Positions 34,354-46,381 of a DNA stretch of 64,000 nt are shown in pieces (position 1 is the first letter of the stretch; every line of letters begins with the position of its first letter). The notes under the pieces were generated by a model, which saw nothing but the letters and a program-made list of their open reading frames with translations, was not told the origin of the DNA and ran no database searches. The position numbers and the translations under genes are program-made. Origin of the DNA: Gautieria morchelliformis (Eukaryota; Basidiomycota; Agaricomycetes; Gomphales; Gomphaceae). The stretch is from assembly GCA_015179125.1 (NCBI GenBank), contig WHVA01000332.1:62001-126000 (forward strand), in the 5' to 3' direction.

Positions 34354-34815
34354 TCACCAACAAAAATAGCTCCCAAGTTTCTCCTTGATCCACTCCCATG
34401 ATAAGATATAAGGGGGAGAAAGTTGAATACGGTCTCTTGATGCTTTTTGATGGAGATTAAGAAGGATCCACATAGGGGGACTTGTGGGGTATGGAGCCCT
34501 AAATTCTGCCTTGTATTCCTCTTTTCCTTCATCATCATAAGAAACCTTTCCCGTATATCCAAGAAATATAAATGGTTCAGGTGAATCTTGGAAAAATACT
34601 GAATCTCCCATGGCAAAGGATGTAGGAAAATATGGATGGGGATGCTTTGTTGAAAGCTGAGCTGCTGGGGGTATCTGTGGATGAACAATATTATGAAGCT
34701 CTGCATGACATCGAATATCTTCTGAGTCAAGTGACCATCGTGATGCCCTATTAGACGTTGGGGAGTCCAGGGACTGAAGAGGAAGAGAATTCAAAGATGA
34801 TCTGATGGATGGCAT
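34354..34815 (-). CDS. Unrecognised 153-residue frame next to a gypsy LTR
   Basis: The ATG at 34815 lies four bases from the LTR edge at 34819. The product reads MPSIRSSLNSLPLQ at the start, a middle FPTSFAMGDSVFFQDSPEPF, then FLGYTGKVSYDDEGKEEYKA, and ends in WIKEKLGSYFCW. The middle could be a small beta-barrel, chromodomain-like or SH3-like fold, but this is a guess. It is probably part of a transposon or a captured host fragment. I do not recognise it. Confidence 0.3.
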   Translation of the reverse strand: MPSIRSSLNSLPLQSLDSPTSNRASRWSLDSEDIRCHAELHNIVHPQIPPAAQLSTKHPHPYFPTSFAMGDSVFFQDSPEPFIFLGYTGKVSYDDEGKEEYKAEFRAPYPTSPPMWILLNLHQKASRDRIQLSPPYILSWEWIKEKLGSYFCW

Positions 34816-35639
34816 GGTTGTAAGGGCAACCCTAGCTAGCTGTGGAGGTCACACTACCACACAACTGACAAGGGGAAATCTGAAGAGAAAAGTCTAAGGA
34901 TCCCCAATGTCCGCAAGCCTGTATTATACTATGCTAGTCCACAGCCAGGGACAACACTCGACAATCACCATAAACCCTGCATCTCCCTGACCCTTGATCG
35001 ACCCTTGATGCCACATACTACTCAAGTTGCTTGACTTCCAACACTATTCTGAGAGCAGAAGTCAGAAAGTGGAGTGGAATTGGCAAAGTGAATGGAACTG
35101 GTGGAAGTTCTCCCAGAAGTGGAATCATTTCTGAAAGCCAAATCGGAGGTGGAAGTGGAACCGGAAGTGGAGTTGGAAATGGTGTTGGAACTTGGTGTGG
35201 TATTGGAACTGCAAAACAGTGTGTCCCCTGACACCCCCCCCCCCCCCCTTCTAGTGTGCTGCATCCTCGAAGCACGGGACACGAGGGATTGCAAGGCTAG
35301 CAAGTGGATTTGACAAGGGGCACCAGGGTGTGTCCTGTAGAACTCTCAGAGTTTGTCCGGAGCAGAGACATCTTGCTCCGGGACCCAGGAATTCTCCTCA
35401 TATCCATATCCTTCCCATCCACGAGGAATTGGAGCCATCCTTGCATGAACCAGCTATCCAGGATCCATTCCACCACATAATGCTCTTCCCCATCTATGAT
35501 TTCTGGCGGAGGTGGCAGATGAGCCCTCCGGCTTGGAATTGAATCCTCTGGTGCCAGGAGCAACTTCACTACGTTGAAGACAGGGTGGAGGTGGGACATG
35601 GAGTTCAGAAGTTGGAGGTGGTATGTGTTTCATCCAACC

Positions 35640-37424
35640 TGTCAAGATTGGTTTTCAAGCGTTAATATCATGTATTAGTGAACACAGCGAATGCCTGAAT
35701 AACTTGTGCGAATAAGTATGCCGTTCGGCGAATAGGTGAACCGATGAATGTTCACGAAACAAAAGGGCTTGCCCGAATGGGGCTCGCCCTATCGTAGCGA
35801 AATAGCTCGCAGCACTTGACGACGTAACGTGCAAGATATCGCGGAAGGGCTGTCTAAGTTTTGATGGTCCCTTCGCTGGTGAAGGTGCTCCTTCAGAGCC
35901 CTTTGCCAACAGCTTAGAGAGTAGTTCGAAGGCTAAGGTAACGAAGATGAAGTATGAGAACTCACCAGTGATACCTAAGTCCTTGGCTGGTTGAAGATAG
36001 AAATCTTCAAGGAGAGGCTCAAGACGATGATCACAGCGAGGTCAAGTTTGCACAAGATGGACGACGTATGATAATTGAACTGGGGAATATACATGCGAAT
36101 GTAAACTACTTATATTGAATGCTCGTAAGGTATCAGTGAATAGGAAAGAGGCCGTCACAAGTCAGGGTTAGATAGGGGTGTGCAGCCATGATACAACATA
36201 GATGAAATAAACATACAATAGAATGTAAGAAGAGGGAGAACATGAAACGACGGAGAGTAGAGGTGGCGAAGGCACTTATGGACAAAACCATGTCTTGGGA
36301 CCCACGTACATGCTACCCTGCACAGACTCTTGGTCTACTGGGTTGATTCCGCATGGCCTATGGAGGGGATGTCCTGCGAACATACTTTGACCATACGAAC
36401 GCCCAATGGGGTTGGATTTAAGAAGACGATGGGGTTAATGATGGACCATCATGCTGGGTGAATGGTATCGATCGTTGTTGATGGTGTGCCTGCTGGCGAA
36501 TGATGCGAGCAGCGAATAGCCGTTCGGCGAAATGCAAGGAAGGGCGAACAGAGGTGACATAGGGGAGGAGAGGTCAAGGTCGAGGGCGAAGCCGAGCGAA
36601 CACTGAGGAGGAGTAGCGAAAGGGAAAATGGGGATACCAAGGTGCAGGAAATGCACAGGTCATGACAACCCAACTATTAGGACACCATTGGAAGAGGGTC
36701 GAGCAGAGGAGGTGGTAGGCCCAGTGATGACTGCCGAGTCAGTCCCAGGACGTTGATAGTGCGTTCGACGGCGCGGCTATGTATAAGGGCAACCTAGGCA
36801 GACGCTCTACACTCAAGCGGCGAACTGGCGAAGGGGGATCCAAAGTGAGATAGAGAACTATATACAGGACATAGACATACCTGGCGAAGGGGGATCCAAA
36901 GAGAAAACTCTAAGGAACCCCTTCGCCACCTAACTACGACTATAAGCAAACGCGGGCATGCTAGCCCGATCACCGAATGCCCGAGTTACATAAGCAATCA
37001 TGCCAGCGATAACAGGGCTGGACAGATAAGGAAGGAATGATGTCGGAAGGGGCCGGAACAGAAAGGGAAATAAATGGAACACAAGACAAAAGGATGCTAA
37101 AGGCTAGGAGAAGCTCAGGGGCCACCAACAACACGCTGCGATGATGCAGTGTGCGATAACGCACAGTGCGATCGTACACAGTGCAACCACGCACAGTGCG
37201 GTGCGACGATGCACAGTGCGATCATTCACAGTGCGATCATGCACAGTGCGATCATGCACAGTGCGATCATACACAGTGCGATCGGTGTTCCCCTGACACT
37301 ATGGTAGTTGGCGCGAACAGCGAGAGTTGGTTGCCGAACATAACAATGGTGATCGGAACGAACACGAAGGTGGGGTGAGAAAATAGGAAAACCGAGCTTT
37401 ATGGGAGATAAACGCGTCATGACA
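35640..37424 (-). mobile_element. Long-form solo LTR (1785 bases)
   Basis: TGTCAAGATTGG at 35640 and CGTCATGACA at 37424 are bounded by the same 5 bases CAACC (35635-35639 and 37425-37429). The part 35640-36666 corresponds to the ~1.03-kb solo LTR at 14151-20078. The additional ~760 bases end in a second TCATGACA terminus, so this copy carries an extended end. It lies inside a gypsy A fragment. No coding region. Confidence 0.7.
37146..37284. repeat. 15-base tandem repeat (CACAGTGCGATCATG)
   Basis: About eight or nine imperfect units; the last four are almost perfect. It lies in the extended part of the long-form LTR. The 48-kb copy of this LTR seems not to carry the array. Confidence 0.8.
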
Positions 37425-38509
37425 CAACCCTCCGCATCACTGTGAAGGGCCCGAGGTAGTGGTGGGCAAGCTTCTGTGAAGGGCATGTGGTGCGGATGTC
37501 ACTTGCGTCCAAATATACCTTGTCTCCAACTTTGTACTCCAGGGCAGGAACCTGGTGTTGGTTGTAGTACCTTGCCATGTCATCTTTTGCCTTTGCAAGG
37601 GCAGCCTTGACTTCCAAAAGGGTGGAGTATGGATGAGGGATGGACCAAGGGTGCCCCCTATCAGTCACTGCTTACCAGTTCTACAACAGCAACCTGCTAG
37701 ATGTTGTAGAAGGAAAAAAGGGAGAGAGGAGTGTAGGGTTCGTGGACGACACGACTATCATAGCCGAAGGAGCCAACCTAGAAGAAGTGTTCAGCAAGCT
37801 GACTGACATAATGGTCAGACCAGACAGAGCGTACAGCTGGGCCGCAAAGCACGACTGTCAATTCGCGATAGAAAAGTTCGGGCTAATGGGGCTCACCAGA
37901 CGCAGAGAGAGACCCCACGAGACTGAGCAAGACCAGGCCGGTAGCAAGGCCACAAATAACGGTTGGCCGACACGTCATTAAATCCACAGCAATGCATAAG
38001 CTCCTGGGAGTGGTGATGGACCAGGAGCTAACATTTAATGAGCACACCAACTAGGCCCTGAAAAAAGGGGAGGCGTACATTGGTCAATATAGAAGGTTGG
38101 CGAAGCCAACCAAGGGCACTACAGCTAAGCATATGAGAACATACTATCTAACTGTCACAGTCCCAAGGTTGCTTTATGTGGCTGACGTGTTCTTTATACC
38201 AGCAACCAAGCAGGGCAAAGGGACAAAAGGAAAAGTAAATAAGTTAGCGTGAATCCAAAGGCAAGCAGCATTAGACATCACTGGAGCCCTTAAGACTACG
38301 GCCACCAACACGCTAGAGGCACACATCAATCTCCTACCATTCCCATTGTTGGTCTCGAAGCTGGTGCATAGGGCGGCAACAAGGCTGGCTTGCCTTCCGG
38401 ATGGTCATCCTCTTGCAGCAAAGACGAAAAAAGCAGCAAAAAGATATGTGAAGTGGCATTGCTCGCCCCTCCATGAGATCTTACACCCTTACAGCCTAGA
38501 CCCAGATAG

Positions 38510-38899
38510 CACTGCAGGCATATAAAAGTTTTCTTGTCTGAAAAACTGTTTAAAAAACTGTAAAGATTTTCCAAATATTTTTAGTGTTTTTTATGTAAAA
38601 AAACTTCAATAAAATTTTGTGTTTTTTGAGCAAGAAAATTGTAAAAAAGTTTAAAGTTTTTTGTAGGGTTTTTTATGTCTTTTTATAAGTTTCTTTGTGA
38701 AAACACAAAGAAACCCATAAAAAAACCCTGAAAAAAACTTTGAATTTTTTTACAATTTTCTTGCTCAACAAATTCTAATAAAAACACAAAATTTTATTAT
38801 AGTTTTTTTTACATAAAAAAAAACACTAAAAATATTTGGAAAATCTTTACAGTTTTTTGACAGTTTTTCAGACCAGAAAACCTTTCTATGCCTGCAGTG
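38510..38899. mobile_element. Palindromic MITE, copy 1
   Basis: 390 bases with ends CACTGCAGGCATA and TATGCCTGCAGTG, flanked by ATAG on both sides (38506-38509, 38900-38903). Almost the whole element is one long inverted repeat around the centre GTTTCTTTGTGAAAACACAA near 38690-38710. It is very A+T-rich and non-coding. Confidence 0.85.
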
Positions 38900-39307
38900 A
38901 TAGGATGGAAAAAAATCCAGACAGTGGTTCATGGGCCAAAGTGGGCCTCAGCCTTCGGCACGAGCATCCCACAAGACAAGGAACGAGCCATCAGAGAGGT
39001 CGAGGCAGAAGGAATGGAAGTGGTGGTGTTTTCAGACAGCTCACACATAGAGGGAGGAGTAGGGGTGGCTGCAGTGTTATACAAGAACGGAAAAGAGCTC
39101 AAGTTGGCATGGCTGTACATGGGACCAGAAAGCAAACATACAGTGTTCGAAGCTGAGCTGGCGGGGGCAGCCATGGGAGCCAAAATGTTGAATATGGAGA
39201 GAGCGGCAGGTACATGATTGCCCTAGACAGCCAAGCAGCAGATCTGGGACACAAAGGCGTGGAGGGGAATGAGAGCAGATGAAGAGGGGAAGAAGGCCGC
39301 GAAGGGG

Positions 39308-39638
39308 TGTAAGGCTTCGTTCAGGCCTGGTGGTGCACGAAGGGTACGACTTAGAAGAGAGAGATGCGAGTCAGAAGGGTCCCGAAAGATAGATGTATTT
39401 GGTGGAGGCTTGTACTACTTATAGTTTGTGAGAACAAAGAAAATCTAAAAATAGTGTGGTTCTTAAGGAACGGTGGATGTGATGTGCGTAAGCTATGTGG
39501 ACAGTGGACCAGATGTGCGTAAGCTATGTGGACAGTGGACAAGAGCGGGCAGTGGACAAGTGATGCTTGTCCACTCGTGGCTGTGTGTGGGTGCTTGTGT
39601 ACGCATCATCCGCAACTAGACAGCACAGCTGTCTTACA
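39308..39638 (-). repeat. 3' LTR of gypsy B
   Basis: 331 bases, TGTAAGGCTTCG to GCTGTCTTACA. It contains a direct repeat of about 30 bases (GATGTGCGTAAGCTATGTGG) and several GTGGACA words. Confidence 0.9.
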
Positions 39639-40077
39639 TCTCCTCCCACCCCTCGAAAGAACCGGACACTCCCTACTCCTCCTCCCCATCCACCACCTCC
39701 ACCTCCTCATCAGCAGGTACGTCGGCAGGGTCAATAACTGTCGTCACATCGATGTGGGATCGCGAACGCGGATAGTAGGGGATGAGATGAAAAGCCGCAA
39801 ACGGGAGTTTTGCGACGGCCCTGGTGAGTTCCGCCAGGATATAGGCACCGTTATGCGTTCTTCTGACCACGATCAACGGCCCAAGATAGCGCGGCTTCGA
39901 CTTTCTCGAATGGTCATTTTCCACGCGCGTATTACGCACCAATACGAGAGCGCCGGGCGTGAAGTCATAGTTGCGGATGGTATGTGCGTGATCCTTCTCA
40001 AACTGCGTGATTGACGAGTAATGTGCCTTCAAAACCCGTTTATGAATTTCTGCCAGGTCAACATCGCGTTTCTCGAG

Positions 40078-43000
40078 CTATCGGGCACGGACTGCCACCA
40101 ACTCCGACTCCGTGAGTGGTTTGTCCATCTTTGGCACGAGGAATGTCGCCTCAGCCAGATCAAAAGGTAAGACTGCCTCAACTCCATGGACCATGTAGAA
40201 CGGGGAATAACCCGTCGCTTTTCTGACAGTGACACGGTCCGCCCAGAACACAAAGGGCGCGACTGTTGGCCAGCGCGTCGGGTCCCCATCGCATGCCTTG
40301 ATGATAGACTCCCAGATTGTTCCATGGGACCGCTCGATGACACCGTTGGCCTGCTTGTTATAAGGTGAGATCCGGATGTGGTTAATATGGTACGTCTTCC
40401 TAAGCCACTCGAGTCCAGCGACGATCGGAGCCCCGTTGTCCGTGACAATCGTTTCCACCCCTCCCCACCTGCACAAGATATTTTCGAAAATAAACCTCCC
40501 CACAGCCACTCCAGTCTCTTTCTTCAACTTCGTCCACTCCGGGTAGTTCGTGAGGCTGCAGCGCGCCTGGACAAGATACCGGAACCCCTGCGCAACTGGA
40601 AAAAAAGCCGTGTCAAAGTATGCCTTGCGGAATAAAGGCGCAGGAATCGACGGCGTTGGTGGAATAAACAGGTGTGCCGTATTCCGGATTTGACACTCGT
40701 GACAGGTCCTAATAAACCACGCCACGTCGCGTTCCAGGCCTGGCCACCAGAAGCGGTCCAAGAGCATGCGCTGTGTAGAGTAGAGGCCCTTATGTCCTAG
40801 CTTGTCATGTGCCTGCTCGATGATGGTAAGTCGGCCGCCTTGTTCGATCACCACCTGGTGATACCCAGACTCTTGCCTCCTCCACAGCCGTTGATCTTTC
40901 ACGAAGAACAGCCGAGCATAGCTGAGGAACCGCCGCAAGGCTTTCTCCTCCATACCCGGTGGCTTCTGTGCCGACTCCAAAAACTCCCACACCCGCTCCA
41001 ACACCACGTCCATCTCTTCGTCCTTTGCCGACCGCGGAATCTGACAGTCTCCAGCGACTCGTCCCGTCAAGGAAAAGACTGGAAATCGCAGCGTCCTGGG
41101 CAGGCAGCCGTGTTCCCTCCTCTTCTCCCCCCCTATCCTCTCCCCTCTCCCGTCCCTTTCCTCCTCCCCTCTTGCCCTGTTCTCTCCCTTCCCTCTCCCT
41201 TCATGTCCTTCCTCTCCTTCCGTTCCCCTATCCTCGCCCGTCTTCCCTCTCCCTCTCCCGATAAGTCTTTCCTCTCCCATCCCTTCCCTATTCTCCCTCT
41301 GATCGCTCTTGCTCCTCCCTTCTCCTTCGTCTGTTCCCTTTGCTTCGTCCTTTTCTCCCTCTCCTTTCGTTTTGCCCTTTTCTCCTTCTTCTGTCGTTCT
41401 TTCCCTCTGTCCTTCCTGTCTCTTCATTCTTTCCCTATGTCCTTCCTCTCTTCCCTCTTCTTTCGTTTCGCCCTTTTCTCCTTCTTCTGTCGTTCTTTCC
41501 CTCTGTCCTTCCTCTCTTCCCTCTCCTTTCGTTTCGCCCTTTTCTCCCTCTTCTGTCGTTCTTTCCCTCTGTCCTTCCTGTCTTTTTGTTCTTTCCCTAT
41601 GTCCTTCCTCTCTTCCCTCTCCTTTCGTTTCGCCCTTTTCTCCCTCTTCTGTCGTTCTTTCCCTCTGTCCTTCCTGTCTTTTCGTTCTTTCCCTATGTCC
41701 TTCCTCTCTTCCCTCTCCTTTTCCTCCCCTTCTTTTTATGCCTCGCTCCCTTTCCCACCACGAATTAACCCAGACGCACATTTCCAATATTTCATCGATC
41801 CACTCTTCTGCCTCCCCCTCCTTTTCCTCTGCATCCCCTTCAGCCTTCCGTCGTCTGGACAGCCCATCTGGTCCTCTGTGATCCTTCACGCCTACGTGTA
41901 CCAAGTTGAAATAAAAAAGCAGGATCCCGACAATCCAGCGATTCATGGCCACATTTGGCTGGATGTCCGGATTATTCAGCATGCCTCGAATGTACTTGGC
42001 ATCCACCTCAACGTCGAACGCAGGTAATCCGACAAGATGGAGGCGATTCGCTCGGAGAGCGCGGAACAGCCCATATAGTTCTAACTTCGCCTGTGAGTAC
42101 CTCGCTTCCCATGAGTTCCATGCTATGGAACCATATCGTGAAGGGCGGCGCTGTCCTTTCTCATCGAACTGCAACAGAATCCATCCGACTGCGAGGACGG
42201 ACGAGTCGACTGCAAGAACTACTTGACGCTGAGTGCTGTCCTGTCTTGCCGCTGTATAATTGATCGCTGATAAGGCTTCTGCCGACACAACTCGCTCTTT
42301 CAGTCTTCTCATCGCACTCTCCTCCTCCTCTCCCCAATCGAACTCCGCCTGCTTCAGTGTAAGCCTAATTAGAGGTAAGGCAAGTTCAGCGAAGCGTGGA
42401 ATGAAGATCCTGACGACACCACAGGTCCCCAGGAAGCCTCGAACCTCCGAAGCATTCTCGCAAGACGGCCAGTTCAAAATTTTGTCGACCTTTTCGCTGT
42501 CTGGAATGCGGCCTTCGAAGGTGCACCGGTGCCCTACCACGGTAAGCTCCGGGACGCCGAGAATCAACTTCTTTCCTGAAATCGTCGCCCCAGCATGTTT
42601 AAAACGGTGTAAGACCCGATTTACGTCCTCGAGGTGTTCCCATACAAACCGCCGGATACCAGGATTGTCCACCAATGTCTCATAAGTGCCATCTGGCTTC
42701 TGATAGCGCGTGCGAGGCCCTAGAATAGGAACGTCGTCGATGAATGGAGGTGCACAATCAGTCTCATCCTGTAGTATGAAGCAGATATCACCATGAAAAA
42801 TAGGTACAGAGGTGGTCCAACCCATCGGCAGCGCGGTGAGACGGTGGGGCCCAAGGGAGTTTGGAACGTGGTAAGGTCACACGAATGCTTGTCCAGGGGC
42901 CTGTGATCATACCCTACGAAGATATCCCCCAGTGAGTAAATACCACATCCTCCACACCGCTCCGCATACTGTTCCACAGCTGGCGGCAGGCTGGCATCCT

Positions 43001-43441
43001 TGATTGTTACAGCGTTCAACGGCTGGAGATCATGAACAATCCGGAGCGCGCCATTCTTCTTCGCGACACAAAACCATTTCGACCGGTAAGAAGAAGATGA
43101 CGGCTCAAAAACTCCTGAGGCGATCTTGTCTTTGACGATCGACACTACTTGTTCAAAGAGACCGGCGGAATGGGATAGTTTTGTTCAGCCCATGGCTCAT
43201 GTTCAATTGTCGGGATCACCACTGGCGCAAAGTAGTCGTCGCGAAACCGCCCTTTCTCTGCTTCCGTCCACACCAGTCCACCCTCATTGTTCTTCAGTGT
43301 CGCAAACACTAACCTCACTTCCTCCTCCCACAGAAAACCATCTTCCCCCACTCCCAACGCCTCCCACCTCTCTCTTGTCAGCCTCTCCCCAAACTCAAAC
43401 ATTGCCGCCGGCTTTGTCGGTAAAACGGTAAGAGACTTCAA
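40078..43441 (-). pseudogene. Gypsy B reverse transcriptase, RNase H and integrase region
   Basis: The RT N-terminal part lies at about 42720-43440. The rest of RT and RNase H lies at about 41900-42700, an expanded charged repeat linker at 41120-41750, and a zinc-binding plus catalytic integrase at 40078-40800. The order is Ty3/gypsy. It belongs to a broken element. Confidence 0.82.
41340..41735 (-). repeat. Coding minisatellite in gypsy B pol (about 96-base unit)
   Basis: The minus strand encodes repeated charged units of about 32 residues (EEGHRERTKRQEG, QRERTTEEGEKGETKG), three long and one shortened, between RNase H and integrase. The plus strand is a polypyrimidine run. Its purity suggests slippage or unequal exchange. 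Confidence 0.8.
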
Positions 43442-43691
43442 AGGGTCTTCTGGAAACCGCCGTATGACATGACAGTCTTCTGGCAGGGTCGTTGCAACAG
43501 GTCAAACTCGCCTCTCCACTGGCTTGTACCTTCGCGTTACAAAAACATCCGCCGAGGTAGGCCTGCCATATACCCCCTGTAGCCAGTAGTTAGTTCCTGC
43601 TGACCCGTTTGCTCGCAATGCAGGAACAGGTGGTCGGAGCCTGCCATACGTAGGAATTTTCGGAAAAGCGGCGAGGCCTAGGTAATGACTG

Positions 43692-45700
43692 CTATGTCGA
43701 CATGGTCATCGACGGCACATGGGGCCGAGTAGGTACGTGAATCCTGTGATGGGTGTTGCGAGGGTCATGGATAACAAGGGTCTCGCCAGCGTTCATTGTA
43801 TCAATCTTCCCAATTACCTGGAACGGCCGACCCAGCAGTACATCGTACGGTGCGTTATCATCGACTACATGTGCATGGACAGGGATCGTGATTGAACCAT
43901 CATGATTTGCAGATTTTCCACTACCCTGTGTTGAATCACCTCCACCATTAGCCATGGTCATGTTCACCCGTACGTCTGGATTAATGGCAAGTCCCATTTA
44001 TTGACCAGCCCATGGCGGATATTGACTAGCGATGAGGCCGTGTCGAATACCCCAATGACTTGATGTACACCCTGTAGTAGTATATCTAATTCTCGGGGAG
44101 ACAGTGATATGGGATAGTGATGTCATCACCCACTCTAAGTACGTCCGCACGTTCTGTAAACAAGGCAGGCGCTGATACCTTACTCGTTTTGAAATTGTCC
44201 ACCATATCTGGACAGCTGGTGGCGATGTGTCGAAGGGGAAGTGTGATGGGGTATCCAACACCGCATTAAAGATATCTTCTGGTGAGCAAGAATCTTCTAT
44301 CTTGGATCGAACCTGTATTGAGACGTAGCTTCTGCGTATCCTCCAGCCCCTGCGCACTGGCCGGGCCACCAATACCGGACGCTCTTCCCTTTTCTCCTCT
44401 CCCTCATTCCTCTCCTCCTCACTTCCACCACGAAATCCTCCGCCCCGTTCTTAACCAGTACGTCCACCTCCGTACCACAAACATGGTCTGCTGAGCTGGG
44501 ACTTCCTGAATAGATGCACCTGTCAGCCGACGATTCTCCAACTCCATGTCGACGACGTGTTTGATCCCTTCTCATGCGTCAGAATGCGTGAGTTGTCCGG
44601 CCAGCAATACCAGTCCCCCCTCTGAATGATTTTTCCTTCCCTGATGTACTGCGCTGCTACCTCACATCTCCTCGTCGCACACCCGAGCCGCTTGCAAAAG
44701 ATGCAAGGCCAAGGGCCGTTGGACTGTAAGTTGTATGATGGCCTTGTTGGTCCAGCAGGTATGCTGTTGCTGTATTTCCCGTCTGAAACGATGTTGGTGC
44801 TGTATGACGGTCTGCCACAGTCGTGTAATAGAGCACGAGCTTCGTGTAATTGACTGCGTAGCTGGTGTCGTGCACTTTCAAGGAGGTAAGTTTCTTGATC
44901 AGGTCATCCAGCGACTCCGCTGACTCCTTTCCCTTCTCCTTCGCTTCCACTCCTTTTCCAAACCGCACTTTCCTGATCCTCCGCTCATCCTCCTCCTCCA
45001 TCTCCATCCCCTTCTCCTCCTCTCTTTCTTCCTCCTCCATATCATCTGCCCAGGACCGCCGGCCTCGTCCATGCTGTGGCTGTGGGTCTAGGTCGAAAGC
45101 CTGGTTGTCAAAGAGGTACTTGGCCACTTTGAGTATGTCCTTGTAGTCATAAGGTATGGAGATATCGTGACTTGGCTTTGAGATCTGTAGCTGATGTTTT
45201 AAAGTAGTCCTCGTTTGTGGGTGAAAACCGAACCAGAACTGTCGGTCACGGTCTTCAGTTGAAATTTTATTTTGAGCGACGAGCCACTGTGCAATAGGTA
45301 AAAATGCACGGTAATAATCATTTAACTCATCTTCGTCTGCTATTTCACTACGCGCAGCTTTAGCTGTAAATGTTTCAAGGGACTGGCGAGTATAGCGGCG
45401 TGCTTTGAAGGCATTAGGGTACAGGTCGGCCAAGGATTTCTTGAACTCGTTCCAGTCGGCTGGGTCATACCCATCGAGGACTTCAAAAAGGTTGCGCTGT
45501 TTCCTAGTGGCATACCTTCCTATCTGAGCAATACGGTCCGAGTCGGTGAGTTTTGCCGCCTCTGCTAAAGTTTCGAAGTGATCTAAGAAATCCTCTAATT
45601 CAGAATCTTTTCCATCAAAGGTTTTAGGGGCCTTCGATGTTCTGGTGCTGGCATAGCAGCTCGTCCGGTGTTAGTAGCCGCCATCGTTGTCAGTTGCCTA
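43692..45700 (-). pseudogene. Gypsy B gag and protease region
   Basis: A gag-like frame lies at about 44657-45660, with an acidic E-rich stretch. A retropepsin-like region (NAPYDVLLGRPFQVIG) lies at about 43692-43997. It belongs to the broken element. Confidence 0.65.
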
Positions 45701-45929
45701 CTCTGAGCTCAGGTAGTTACCTGTACTGATCGAGTGGCACTCGCAGATGTCGTCGAAGGAATCGGGATTTGCGATCGGCGCGGAATGTTGTGAGAGGTAG
45801 ATGGTGTCGTCCAAGGATTAGGTGAGTGGCTCGTTGCGTTAGAGAGCCTTGAGAGGTGTCGAGAAGCTGATATAGTTGTAAGGTCTTCGTTGTCGGAGGC
45901 GCAGTTCCTCGCGGTTGGGCACACCAGTT

Positions 45930-46260
45930 TGTAAGGCTTCGTTCAGGCCTGGTGGTGCACGAAGGGTACGACTTAGAAGAGAGAGATGCGAGTCAGAAGG
46001 GTCCTGAAAGATAGATCTATTTGGTGGAGGCTTGTACTACTTATAGTTTGTGAGAACAAAGAAAATCTAAAAATAGTGTGGTTCTTAAGGAATGGTGGAC
46101 GTGATGTGCATAAGCTATGTGGACAGTGGACCAGATGTGCGTAAGCTATGTGGACAGTGGACAAGAGCGGGCAGTGGACAAGTGATGCTTGTCCACTCGT
46201 GGCTGTGTGTGGGTGCTTGTGTACGCATCATCCGCAACTAGACAGCGCAGCTGTCTTACA
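45930..46260 (-). repeat. 5' LTR of gypsy B
   Basis: 331 bases, paired with 39308-39638; about six differences by eye. Confidence 0.9.
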
Positions 46261-46381
46261 GGGGGAAACTAGCAGAGAATGGGAAATCCCCATAGAGGGC
46301 CAGGGGGTGTTACTGATAAGCAGGGCAGCCGAGAGTCAACACCGCGAAGCTAAAGCAGAGCACATGGAAAATACTTGCTAA

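Larger units (their letters stand above)
34819..37620 (-). mobile_element. Gypsy A fragment: 3' LTR and integrase C-terminal end, split by a solo LTR
   Basis: The LTR is 34819-35233 (CTGACA end, TGTAAGG start). A run of C at 35234-35247, i.e. a G-rich polypurine tract on the minus strand, adjoins it. The end of gypsy pol with a chromodomain-like tail lies at about 35250-35634. The solo LTR at 35640-37424 interrupts it, and more integrase C-terminal sequence lies at 37430-37620, where the fragment stops at a LINE. It is a fossil with several breaks. Confidence 0.75.
39308..46260 (-). mobile_element. Gypsy B: near-complete Ty3/gypsy element inserted in the LINE
   Basis: Two 331-base LTRs (39308-39638 and 45930-46260) flank a minus-strand gag-protease-RT-RNase H-integrase region. 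A purine-rich tract adjoins the left LTR (GGGGTGGGAGGAGA on the minus strand). TGGTGTGCCCAACC, next to the right LTR, looks like a primer-binding site. The duplication is AGGGG/GGGGG. By eye about 6 LTR differences suggest a fairly recent insertion. The coding region has several breaks, so it is a fossil. Confidence 0.88.

Noticed and set aside
37621-39307. A functional LINE
   Set aside because: 5' truncated, frameshifted and split by three insertions; no endonuclease domain seen.
40807-42027. A 406-residue plus-strand frame rich in Pro, Ser, Phe and Leu
   Set aside because: Antisense to the charged minisatellite and RNase H/integrase parts of gypsy B; low complexity, no family.
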